From the NCBI GenBank assembly GCA_037962975.1, contig CM075676.1, forward strand, positions 95,116,001 to 95,180,000: a stretch of DNA of 64,000 nt, in the 5' to 3' direction. Below, in pieces: positions 11,312 through 20,740 of the stretch; the first letter of the stretch is position 1, and every line of letters begins with the position of its first letter. The notes below the pieces were generated by a model. It saw only the letters and a program-made list of their open reading frames with translations. It did not search any database and was not told the origin of the DNA. Position numbers and translations under genes: made by a program. The DNA comes from Clitoria ternatea. Its lineage: Eukaryota > Streptophyta > Magnoliopsida > Fabales > Fabaceae.

Positions 11312-14300
11312 ATGGAGGTACCGGCAAATCGGCGATGGATGTACAACCGACTAGATCGCAATCGGCGAGTGACTGAGGAGTTTATGACGGGGCTGTTGGA
11401 GTTCATTCCGTTCGCTACGGCAAACACGCCTGGATTTGGTGTGACTGAGAAGATCCGTTGTCCGTGCTCAAGGTGTAAATGCATGAGTTTTGAATACGCG
11501 GATGATGTCATGTGCCACCTAACTGAGAAAGGGTTCATGGAAACATACCACTGCTTGTACAACCATGGTGAGCAGTTACCTCGTAGACCATCAGACGTAA
11601 CCGTGCAACAGTCTTACTACGAGGTTGGAGGAAACAGGGATACGTACAACAACATAGAACAAATGGTGATGGATCATGTTGGACCCTCCACCGGACGTGT
11701 GCTGGAACATAATGACCAAGCAGGTCATGGGGACTCTGACAATGTAGAGGAGGATCCTAATCCGGAGGTGAAGAGATTTTATGATTTGTTGGCGGCGGCT
11801 CAGACTCCATTGTGGGACGGGTGCAACAGTCACACTGAGTTATCCGCCTCCCTAGCTGCTTTAAGCCTAAAGGCAGATTATAATCTTTCTGGAGGTTGTT
11901 TTGATAGGATGGTCAGTCTGATGGGTTCCACCATGCCTAGTAATCACAGAATGCCAGCAAACCTGTACCGTGCTAAGAAACAAGTGGCAAACTTGGGGTT
12001 GGGTTGTGTGAAGATAGAGTGTTGTGTTGGTGGATGTATGCTGTTCAGAAATGAGTTTGCAGACGAAAGTGTCACAAAATGTTTGCATTGTAATGAGGAA
12101 CGCTACAAGATCGTTAAAAGGAGAGGGAAGGTAACCCGGACGGCCAGGAAGAAAATGTGGTACTTCCCTATAACACCGCGTCTTCAACGCCTGTATGCCT
12201 CATTGTCCACGGCAAAACACATGCGTTGGCATGCTCTGAACCGAACACAAGAGGGGTTTCTTTGCCATCCTTCCGACGGGAAAGCATGGAAGTGTTTGGA
12301 TGAGCTATATCCGGACTTTTCTGGCGAGCCACGCAATGTAAGACTTGGCTTATGTACTGATGGGTTTAACCCGTTCGGTCAATACGGAAGAGCTTACTCT
12401 TGTTGGCCAGTCATCCTGACCCCATACAATCTGCCTCCTGATATGTGTATGAAGAGGGAGGTCATGTTTCTATCTGTACTGGTTCCAGGACCCAAAAATC
12501 CAAAGGCGAACATAGACGTGTTTTTGCAACCGTTGGTTGAAGAGTTATCACAGTTATGGGATGTCGGGGTAATGACATACGATGCGTCTTTGAAGAACAA
12601 CTTTATGATGCGTGCTGTTTTGATGTGGACTATTAACGACTTCCCGGCCTATGGTATGCTTTCTGGATGGTCCACGTCTGGGAAGCTTGCTTGCCCTGTA
12701 TGTATGGAACATACCGGGGGGGAATCACTCCCTGTTAGTGGCAAGACAAGTTTCTTTGACTGTCATAGAAAGTTTCTACCGTTGGATCACCCGTTTAGGA
12801 GGAACAAAACCGCTTTTAAGAAAAACAAGGTTGTCAATGAACCTCCACCCCGTAGGTTATCTGGTGCACGGGTTTGGCAGAGGGTCGAAGAGTATCCTTA
12901 CATCTGGGACAAGAGTGTTAAGGAGTTTGCGGGTTACGGTAAGGAACACCACTGGGTGAAGCAGAGTGTGTTGTGGGATTTGCCATATTGGAAAGACTTG
13001 TTGTTAAGACACAACATTGATGTGATGCACACTGAACGTAATGTTTTCATGAATATTTTTGACACTGTTATGGACATCAAAGGGAGAACAAAGGACAACG
13101 AGAAGAGTCGTCTAGACCTTCTGATTTGGTGTTCCAGAAAGGAGTTGGAGTTGAGGGATGCGGGACGTGGAAGAATGTTTAAACCCCATGCAAAATATGC
13201 TTTAACTAGACCACAACAGATTGCTGTATGTATTTGGATGAATGGGTTGACCCTGCCGGACGGATTCGCTTCTAACTTGAGTAGATGTGTCGACGTGAAG
13301 GAGGGCAGGGTGTTTGGCATGAAAAGTCATGATTGCCATGTGTTTATGCAACAACTACTCCCGTACGCGTTTCATGCCTTACCGAAGCCTATTTGGAAAC
13401 CGTTAGTGGAGTTGAGTCACTTCTTTAAGGAGTTGACGGCTACTTCGTTGAGTGTGGAGAAACTTGTGAAGATGGAAGAAACTATCCCCGTATTGATTTG
13501 TAAGTTGGAGCAGATTTTCCCACCAAGTTTTTTTGACTCCATGGAGCATTTTCCTATCCATCTACCGTACGAGGCCTTGGTTGGTGGCCCAGTGCAGTAT
13601 CGTTGGATGTATCCATTCGAAAGGTGAATGCTTGGTGAACTCTTTAATTTACTCGCTAATGTCATGCTTATAATAGTATTTTCTAACTTAACACCACCTT
13701 GTTAATGATGTTGAAGATTCTTACGCTCTTTAAAAGATAAAGTGTCGAACAAAGCCTGCGTTGAAGCTTCAATTTGTGAGGCATACTTAGTCGAAGAAAT
13801 GACAACCTTTGCTTCTTTCTATTTTCCAACGGAGATAGAAACTAGAATGAGTAGAATTCCCCGCAATCTTGGTGTAGCCAGCCGCACAAGGTTTGATGAA
13901 CAAACGTCGATTTTCAACTATCCTGGTCACCCCGGGGGCAGACTCACAAAATGTTACATTGATGAGAAAGATCGAAAGGCGGCTCACTTGTACATTCTTC
14001 TCAATTGCCCAGAAGTGGAACCCTTTATTGAGTAAGTCATAGAAGCTATATTATACATTCTTAACGTAGCTTTTATATTAAACTTATTTGTTTCTTTCAA
14101 TAGCTTATACACAGATATGCTAAAACTTGAGCAAAATGATTTAACTGATGACCAAATTCATAGTGAGGTGTCATCCAAGTTCGTTGGTTGGTTCGCGCAA
14201 CATGTAAGACCCGTATACCAAGTGTTTTTAAGCCTATTTGCTTCTAACTCCCGTCAATATGGTAACAATGACCTACTTCTTATGTTGTACATAGATACAA

Positions 14301-15111
14301 GACCCTAACAACCATATTGAAGATTCTTTACTCCAAGCCCTTTCTTGGGGGCCGGTGAAGACTGTTAAAAAATGGCCTATTTACTACGTAAATGGCTACA
14401 AGTTTAATATTCTTCAATGGAGTGAAGGGATGCGCACCCATAACTACGGGGTTTGTGTTAAAGGCACCGCCGGTCAGTTGGAAGAAGACTTTTATGGAGT
14501 GCTGACGGAGATTGTTGAAGTTTCATTCTCTGGACGACTAAGAAGAGATATTGTTCTATTCAAATGTGATTGGTTCGACAACACAATCGGTGTTGGAACA
14601 AAGGTTGACAACAACTACGGCTTAGTTGAGGTCAAGAAGAATGGTAGATATAAAGGGTTTGATCCCTTCATTTTTGCCCAACAAGCTGAGCAGGTTTATT
14701 ACACCGACTTCCCGGGAGGACATCGGGACTGGTATGCAGTAATCAAGGCCAAGGCCCGAAGTCAGATCACTGACAATGTCTCCGAGGAGGTCGATGACGC
14801 TTATCAGCTTGCACCACACGAGCTCAACGATGCCAATTTGTTGTTCAACATTGATCCAGTCATAATGGATGAGACACTCGCCACTACGGGGGGTGAACAC
14901 ATTGACAAAGACCTTGTCTCTCGATCAAAACGGTCTAGGGCTGATTTGGGTACTGATGAACTTGTTCAAACAGATAACCACAGTGACACTGAAACTGAGG
15001 GGGAATTTGAAACTGAAACAGACACAGAGTATGTAGTTGTTAAACATATATACATAGGTTTATATATATCCTGAGACTAACCTTTCTTTTCATGATTTTA
15101 TCCACAGATGA
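11312..15111 (+). CDS. TNP2-type CACTA transposase (TNPD-like), four exons
   Basis: My model joins 11,312-13,623, 13,717-14,031, 14,104-14,203 and 14,295-15,028, then a last splice to 15,108. All introns are GT-AG and the frame stays open for about 1,154 residues. Domains in order: transposase-associated N-terminal domain (~5-88, Cys-rich CPCSRCKC), Transposase_21/TNP2 core (~280-480: YFPITPRLQRLY, DGFNPFG, then CPVC), a likely catalytic DVMHTERN segment (~570), DUF4218 (~690-800) and DUF4216 (after ~930; HNYGVCVKG). The protein would cut and paste the element from the nucleus. Without the last splice the frame ends at 15,074. No disabling change seen. Splice sites are inferred, not observed. 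Confidence 0.9.
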
Positions 15112-16959
15112 CGGGACGTCGACTGCCCTTCAGTAGGGGTGGTGGGTCCAGGACCCCGGCTTCCCGTCTGGGGATGCAAACCCCAGGGCAGCAGACCACT
15201 CCATCACCACCACAGCGGACCACTCCATCCCCATTACAGCAGACCACTCCATCACCACCACCACAGCAGACCACTCCATCACCACTCCAGCAGACCACTC
15301 CATCACCACCACCACAGCAGACAACCCCATCACCCCCACAGCTGACCACCCCAGAGCAGACTCCTGGAGTTGGTGGCTTGGAGGACGATGGCCATCAGGC
15401 GACCCCACCTCCGGCATCCCCTCTGCCCATGTTGGTACCCGTGCCGGCCGGAGACGAGTAAGTGACTAAATTTCATATACTTTTATGTTATTTGTATGAT
15501 ACTTTATATTAGGGTTTAGTTGAAAGACTTGTTGGTTTATTGTTGCTTACTTTAATTAGTACTTGTATAGATTGAATTGTACTGGGCACTCTTCTGTTTG
15601 TAACAGGGTAACTATTTAAACTTGGAAATGTTACATTTACAGGGGAGACTCTGCCGAAATTTTGGGTGTCTCCCTAGATTGTGTGTTGTTTTACTCCTAA
15701 CATAATTGTTGTCATTACAGCTTTGTTGATAGTAGTCGCACTACCAAAGCGATTACTAAGGTTTTGAAGGCCCAGTGGGATGGTCCATATATATCTTGGA
15801 CAGATGCTGGGAAGGTTGTGCAAGATAGGTGGTTTGACACCTTCTCGGTAAGTTCCTAGCTCATTTATTGTGACTTGATTTGTAAAATACACCCGTTATT
15901 AATTTTGATTTCTCAATTCATTTTACAGCGTGATTACCAGTGGGCGGAGGGTATGATTGATGAGATTAGGAAGGTCTTTGCCACAAAGACCTCCAAAATC
16001 ATCAAGAGTACCCTTTGGAAGGTGAGGGACAAGGGTGAGCGCCCTCGTTGGATCCCGGAGGACCATTGGGACGGGATGGTCCAGAAGTGGGGCGGGGTCC
16101 CATTCCAGCAGGCGAGTGCTCGGAATAGGGCCAACAGAGCCGCCGATGCTGCAGCCTCGGTTTACACTGGGGGTAGCATTTCAACCCTCGAGCACAAGAA
16201 AAGATTTGTAAGTATATTTATGTTAAACATTTCTATTATGGTTCGTCTTACATGTTTACAAATAATAATCTCAATGTTTTTTGTCCACCACAGGAGCTGA
16301 GGGAGCACCGGGAGCCTTCTTTGTTTGAGGTCATGCAAATGACCAAGAAGAACAAAGCCGGTGCATGGGTAAACCAGAAGACTACGGAGCTAGCGGTATT
16401 TACTTTTAACTGACACATGCTTTTAATTTACTTACAAATCAGCTTACTAATCCTATCGTTGTTTTTGAATTTACAGGAGGCGTATCAGGCCAGGAGGGCC
16501 GAGAAGGAGGCGGACCTGGTGGCTTCCACCCCTGAAGGGGAGGTTCCTCCCACCCTATCTTGTTCTGACGACAACGCCATCTATATGGAGGCTGTTGGCG
16601 GTGTGAACAAGAAAGGGAGGGTGTTTGGATTGGGTGGCGTCGGCACGCAGCTGGCGAAAAAGGGGAAGACCCCTTCCTCTTCGTCTTCCTCTGGTCTTCC
16701 GACTGAGGTCGTTCAGGTAATTCAAAACCTGAACGATGAGCTACAGGAGGAGCGACGTCAGAGGCAGTTGCTGTTGGAGCGGCACGAGGCGGACCGACAG
16801 AAGGCCGAGGCGGACCGACAGCGGGCCGAGGAGCAGCACGCCGAGACTCGTCGGCAACTTGCTCAGCAGCAGGAGCTACTGATGCAGTTGATGGCGAGGC
16901 TACCTCCCCCCACTTCCCAGGCGCCCCCACCACCACCCCAGGATCCCCCACCACCTTGA
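15108..16959 (+). CDS. Second CACTA protein, Transposase_24 (Ptta/En/Spm) type, five exons
   Basis: Exons 15,108-15,457, 15,721-15,847, 15,929-16,207, 16,294-16,395 and 16,477-16,959 join in frame to 446 residues with GT-AG introns. The N-terminus is a low-complexity Pro/Thr/Gln repeat (TTPSPPPQQ units). The middle carries the plant Ptta/En/Spm transposase domain (KVLKAQWDGPYISW, HWDGMVQKW, then SLFEVMQMTKK). The C-terminus has an Arg/Glu/Gln-rich coiled coil and a Pro-rich tail. By analogy with En/Spm TNPA it may bind the subterminal repeats and assist TNP2; this is inferred. The start ATG overlaps the spliced stop of the transposase. It could also be made from an alternatively spliced common transcript. 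Confidence 0.85.
15458..15720 (+). other. Intron with hairpin copy shared with the CACTA leader
   Basis: About 15,590-15,680 in this intron resembles 10,690-10,790 upstream of the transposase (GTAACAGG, then ACAGGGGAGACTCTGCC). In both places the segment can fold: GGGAGAC at 15,643 with GTCTCCC at 15,668, and GGGAG at 10,739 with CTCCC at 10,766. Role unknown. Confidence 0.6.
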
Positions 16960-17304
16960 TTGTAGTTCTTTTATTTATACACATTTGTATATTTGATTTT
17001 TAGTTATGTTATATTTTCATTCAGTATTTATTTTGTCATTCTTTATTTATTATGTCAATATTTATTGGTAATTACATTCAAATCACAAAGCCTTATTCTA
17101 CCTATCATTAATAATTCAACCTATTTCATAAATTAATTTAATATATTATTTTGTTTTTAATAATAATTCACTACTTCAAAAAAATTATTTTAATTTAATT
17201 ATAAAATTTTATCAGCCAATACAAAATACAAAATATTAAGATATTTTTAAAGCTAAATTAACAAAACCAGTCAATATTGAATCAATTTTAAAAAAATTTA
17301 AAAA
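16960..17304. other. AT-rich 3' flank of the CACTA genes
   Basis: No coding potential; long A/T runs between the second gene and the 3' subterminal repeats. Probably holds the 3' UTR and polyadenylation signals, which I cannot place exactly. Confidence 0.5.
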
Positions 17305-17310
17305 CTCTCG

Positions 17311-17850
17311 TTAGCGACGGCTCGTTGTGGTCGCTACCTGGCAACCACTAGCGACGGACGTTGTGGTCGCTACCTGGCAACCACTAGCGACGGACGTTGT
17401 GGTCGCTACCTGGCAACCACTAGCGACGGACGTTGTGGTCGCTACCTGGCAACCACTAGCGACGGACATTGTGGTCGCTACCTTGCATCCACTAGCGACG
17501 GACTTAGGCGTCGCTATATCGCAACCACTAGCGACGGAATGTCTTGGTCGCTGTCTCACTACCTATAGCGACGGCATAGCGTGGTCGCTGTTGGCTGTTA
17601 CTAGCGACGGGGCCTCGAGGTCGCTGTATGGCAACACTTAGCGACGGCTGGAGTTATGGGGGCAGAGACGAATTTAGCGACGGCCTAACGCCGTCAATAA
17701 TTTAGCGACGGTGTGTATGTGGTCGCTGAGGTGTTTTCGACGAGGGTTTTAGCGACGTCCCCTTTCCCGTCTGCGATGCCGTCGCTAATGGTTTTAGCGA
17801 CGGGAATTCCATTGATTAGCGACCAATTACGTCCGTCGCTAACAGTTGTT
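17311..17850 (+). repeat. 3' subterminal repeat array of CACTA element, 36-bp units
   Basis: About five regular 36-bp units (TAGCGACGGACGTTGTGGTC, then GCTACCTGGCAACCAC) run from 17,312, followed by more diverged AGCGACGG/GTCGCT pairs up to the terminal repeat. The design differs from the 5' end, where the motifs form widely spaced inverted pairs. Apparent open frames on both strands here are only products of the repeat. Confidence 0.9.
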
Positions 17851-19285
17851 TTTTTAGTGGTGAACTTTGATGAAGAATACAAAGTCAAATTCATATATTT
17901 TGAGCTTTGAAATTAAGTAACAAGTTATGAAAATAAATCTGGAAATCCTAGAACAACATACAATTCTACCCATTCTATATTTATTCACAACCCTATCCCC
18001 TCTTACCTTGATGGAGGATCCTAGAGTGGTTGAAAGTGTTCTGTTATTGTCCTAGCTTCATATCAAGAAGGACTTTGATGGAGAAAATAAAAGAAAATGA
18101 GAGAGAGACTTCACTAACTTCAACTTGTTCTAAGAATTCAGACTTGGGAACAAGATATAGTGTTGGTTTAATCATGCAAATGACAAGTAGGGGATAAGCT
18201 TTTCATAATGGGATTGTAGTAAGACGTTAGGTACATTAACTGTGGTGATAATGGAGGCTTTAGGTGAGAAAAATGGGCTAGATTATTGACCATTTCCGCA
18301 GCCTACATAATGTAGCTTGTATGATTGAAGTAAATATCAATTCTGATACTATTTTGGTATTTTGGGCATATCTCTCTCATATCTTAATGGAATTTAATAA
18401 ATTTGGTCTTGTTGGAAAGATAAGACAATGGGGAACAACTTTGTAGTTTAACATATTTTTAAATTTGATTCTAACGAGGCATTAAAATATGTACAAGATG
18501 ATATGATTGAAGTAAAATACCAATTCTGAAATAGTTTCTATATTTTGGGCATATCTCTCTCAAATCTTAATGGATTTTAACAAATTTGGTCTTTTTGGAA
18601 AGCTAAGAAAAAGAGAAACAACTTTGTAGTTGACCAAATTTCCAAATTCGGACTCTAACTAGCAATTAATATGTGTACAAGATGACATATTTTGAGTGGA
18701 GTATGTGGTAATTTGATGAGAGTAATTGGAAAAGTCCAAGAAATTAATAACTAAGGAAATAGGTAATAAGTTATTTGATTAACTCTTACCTAAGGTATAA
18801 AGTTAAAATTATTTACCATGGTAAAAGATTAAGTTGAAAATATTGTCCTAACCGAAATTTATATAGAAAGTTGAGATAAAATGGATAATATCATTGATGG
18901 TCTAAATCAAAATGATTATACATGAGAATAAAATTTTTGGGATGTTACATTGTTTGTGGTCTATCTTGTTGTTGATTTTCATTTGGAATTCTGGTTACTA
19001 TGTTTCATATTGTCTCCAGGTGCATGTCTGCATGCGTTGTTTTAAACCATACGTATCTCTATGTACTCGGGGACCAATGCGAAATGCTACCAAAATTCTG
19101 AGTGAACCTCATAACACAAGGTTGACACAAACATGTAGATGGGTTAAGAATGGTTACATATTCATCTTGAAGGGGATAAGACCCCACCTACTTACAACAT
19201 CAAAGAGATAGAGAGTGATTTATGAACGATAGTCATATAATCTTTAAATTAAAGTAACTAGTATTGTGCTTGTTAGATATCGTGA

Positions 19286-20240
19286 ATAGAGGTTCCGACA
19301 AATCGACGATGGATGTGCAACTGGCTTGATCAGTTGGCGAGTGACTGAGGAGTTTATGATAGGGTTGTTGGAGTTTATTCCATTCGCTATGGTGAACACT
19401 CTTGATTTTGAAGTGACTCAGAAGATTTGTTGTCTTGCTCAAAGCGTAAATGCATGAGTTTTGAATATGCAGATAACGTCATGTGCCACTTAAGTGAGAA
19501 GGGATTCATGGAAAGATATTACTGTTAGTACAACCATGGTGAGCAGTTACCACCCTGGCCACCGGCTGTAACCGTGTAATAGTCTTACTACAAGGTCGGG
19601 GGGAACAAGGATACGTACAACAACATGGGGCAGATAGTGATGGATCATGTTGGACCCTCCACCGGGCGTATACTAGAACATGATGACCAAGCTGGGAATT
19701 AGGATGAGAATGTAGATGAGGATCCAAATTCGGAGGTCAAGAGATTTTATAATTTGTTGGCAGCGGCTCAAACTCCATTGTGGGACGGGTGCCAGAGTCA
19801 CACTGAATTATCCGCCTCCCTAGCCGCTTTAAGCCTAAAGGAAAAATATAATTTTTTGGGAGGTTGTTTTAATAGAATGGTCGATTGATGGGTTCTACTA
19901 TGCCAAGTCATCATCAAATACCATCAAACTTATACCATGCTAAGAAAAAATGGCAAACCTGGGGGGGTTATGTAAAGATAAAGTGTTGTGTTGGTGGGTG
20001 TATGTTGTTCTAAAATGAGTTTACAAACAAGAGTGTCAAAAAATATGTACACTATAATGAGGACTACTACAAAACCGTTAAAAGAAAAGGGAAAATAATT
20101 AGGACGACCATGAAGAAAATGTGGTACTTTTATAATATCGCGTCTTCAACATTTGTACGTCTCATTGTCCACGGCAAAATACATGCGTTGGCATGCTCTA
20201 AATCGAACACAGGAGGGTCTTTTGTGCCATCCATCCAGCC
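19286..20240 (+). pseudogene. TNP2 transposase pseudogene (N-terminal third)
   Basis: Homologous to 11,312-12,270, but the start codon position reads ATA and there are many stops and small indels (for example early TGA and TAG codons). The transposase-associated domain and the beginning of the TNP2 core remain recognisable at DNA level, such as the stretch encoding STAKYMRWHALNRTQEG near 20,165. It cannot make a transposase. Confidence 0.85.
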
Positions 20241-20470
20241 GGGTGGTGGTTCACAGACTAGAGAATCCTGTCTTGGCATACCAGAGTAGACCACCACCCC
20301 ACAACGGACCACCACACCACAACAGACCACACCACCACAACATATCACACTAGAGTAAACCACTATAGCATAACAGACTCCTTCACCATCGGATTTGGAT
20401 GACCTAGGCCTTGAGGTGAGCCCACCTCCGGCATCCCCTTTACCCACTCTGGTCCCACTACCGGGCAGAA
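20241..20470 (+). pseudogene. Remnant of the proline-rich exon of the second CACTA gene
   Basis: Joins directly to the transposase fragment and shows the degraded CACCAC/CAGAC repeat and a CCACCTCCGGCATCCCC stretch also present at ~15,408. Stop codons interrupt it. It ends at a GTATGT-like former splice donor near 20,475. Confidence 0.75.
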
Positions 20471-20740
20471 ACGAGTATGTATTACTATATAACTTGTTTT
20501 AAGTTTGTTAGTTAGTAGCTTGTTAGTTGTTTCGTACTTATAATTCATATAGTACCTAAATTTGTTTGTTGTATGTTAGTTATTTAGTACTTGTATACAT
20601 TGAACTGTATTGAGAAGTTTTCTATTTATAATAAGGTAATAATTAAGATTTTAGAAATGTTAGATTTACAGGGGAGATTAATAACATAATTATCATATGC
20701 TTAAATAAGAAAATGTTAATTATAAGGAATGAATGACATA

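Larger units (their letters stand above)
4078..17862 (+). mobile_element. Complete CACTA (En/Spm-type) DNA transposon, candidate autonomous copy
   Basis: The element begins CACTACTAAAAAAAC and ends with the complement of CACCACTAAAAAAAC, giving imperfect ~15-bp terminal inverted repeats. It is flanked by a 3-bp duplication AAC (4,075-4,077 and 17,863-17,865). Removing the element and one AAC rejoins a phrase (GATCTACAACTTTGATGAA) like one found elsewhere in the same LTR near 3,710. Subterminal AGCGACGG/CCGTCGCT repeats fill both ends. Inside are an apparently unbroken TNP2 transposase gene and a second transposase-associated gene. CACTA elements move by cut and paste and duplicate 3 bp of target. 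Length 13,785 bp. Confidence 0.92.
133..18949 (-). mobile_element. Truncated Ty3/Gypsy retrotransposon, minus strand, split by a CACTA element
   Basis: Read on the minus strand the order is: LTR (18,949 to ~1,887, interrupted by the CACTA at 4,078-17,862), PBS (1,879-1,868), gag fragments (1,646-780) and protease (to ~133). Reverse transcriptase, RNase H, integrase and the second LTR are missing. The sequence instead joins CACTA-like DNA at about 130. The gag and protease resemble those of the Tekay/Del-type element at 50,470. Frameshifts and stops show that it is old and defective. It seems to have inserted into the outer CACTA and then lost its 3' part. Confidence 0.72.
1887..18949 (-). repeat. 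Gypsy LTR (~3.3 kb) interrupted by CACTA insertion
   Basis: On the minus strand this LTR starts TGTAACATCCC at 18,949 and ends GTGTCACA at 1,887 (or two bases in), next to the PBS. Leaving out the CACTA (4,078-17,862) and one AAC duplication gives about 3.27 kb. The part at 1,890-4,077 is AT-rich and gene-free. It includes three ~63-bp tandem copies at about 2,442-2,610 (CCATGAATCCCTAC core). The part at 17,866-18,949 is the 5' third of the LTR and holds no gene. Confidence 0.7.
18950..20700 (+). mobile_element. Degenerate, internally deleted CACTA transposon (copy 2, right part)
   Basis: 18,950-19,230 parallels 10,959-11,250 of the intact CACTA, and 19,286-20,240 parallels the first part of the TNP2 exon. 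The sequence then jumps at ~20,240 to the proline-rich exon and first intron of the second gene (parallel to ~15,128-15,720). About 2.85 kb of coding sequence is therefore missing, like the deletion derivatives (dSpm) of En/Spm. Terminal repeats of this copy are not in the window. Confidence 0.82.

Noticed and set aside
15098..15417. Several overlapping frames rich in His, Pro or Cys/Gly repeats on both strands
   Set aside because: They are shadows of the CACCAC/CAGCAG repeat in the proline-rich first exon of the second CACTA gene; only the frame starting at 15,108 splices into a full protein.
17311..17641. Long repetitive frames on both strands
   Set aside because: Produced by the 36-bp subterminal repeat, whose length is a multiple of three; not a gene.
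4105..17850. CRISPR-like spaced repeats at the CACTA ends
   Set aside because: The setting is a plant transposon, the motif occurs in both orientations and spacers are themselves repeated; these are transposase-binding type repeats.
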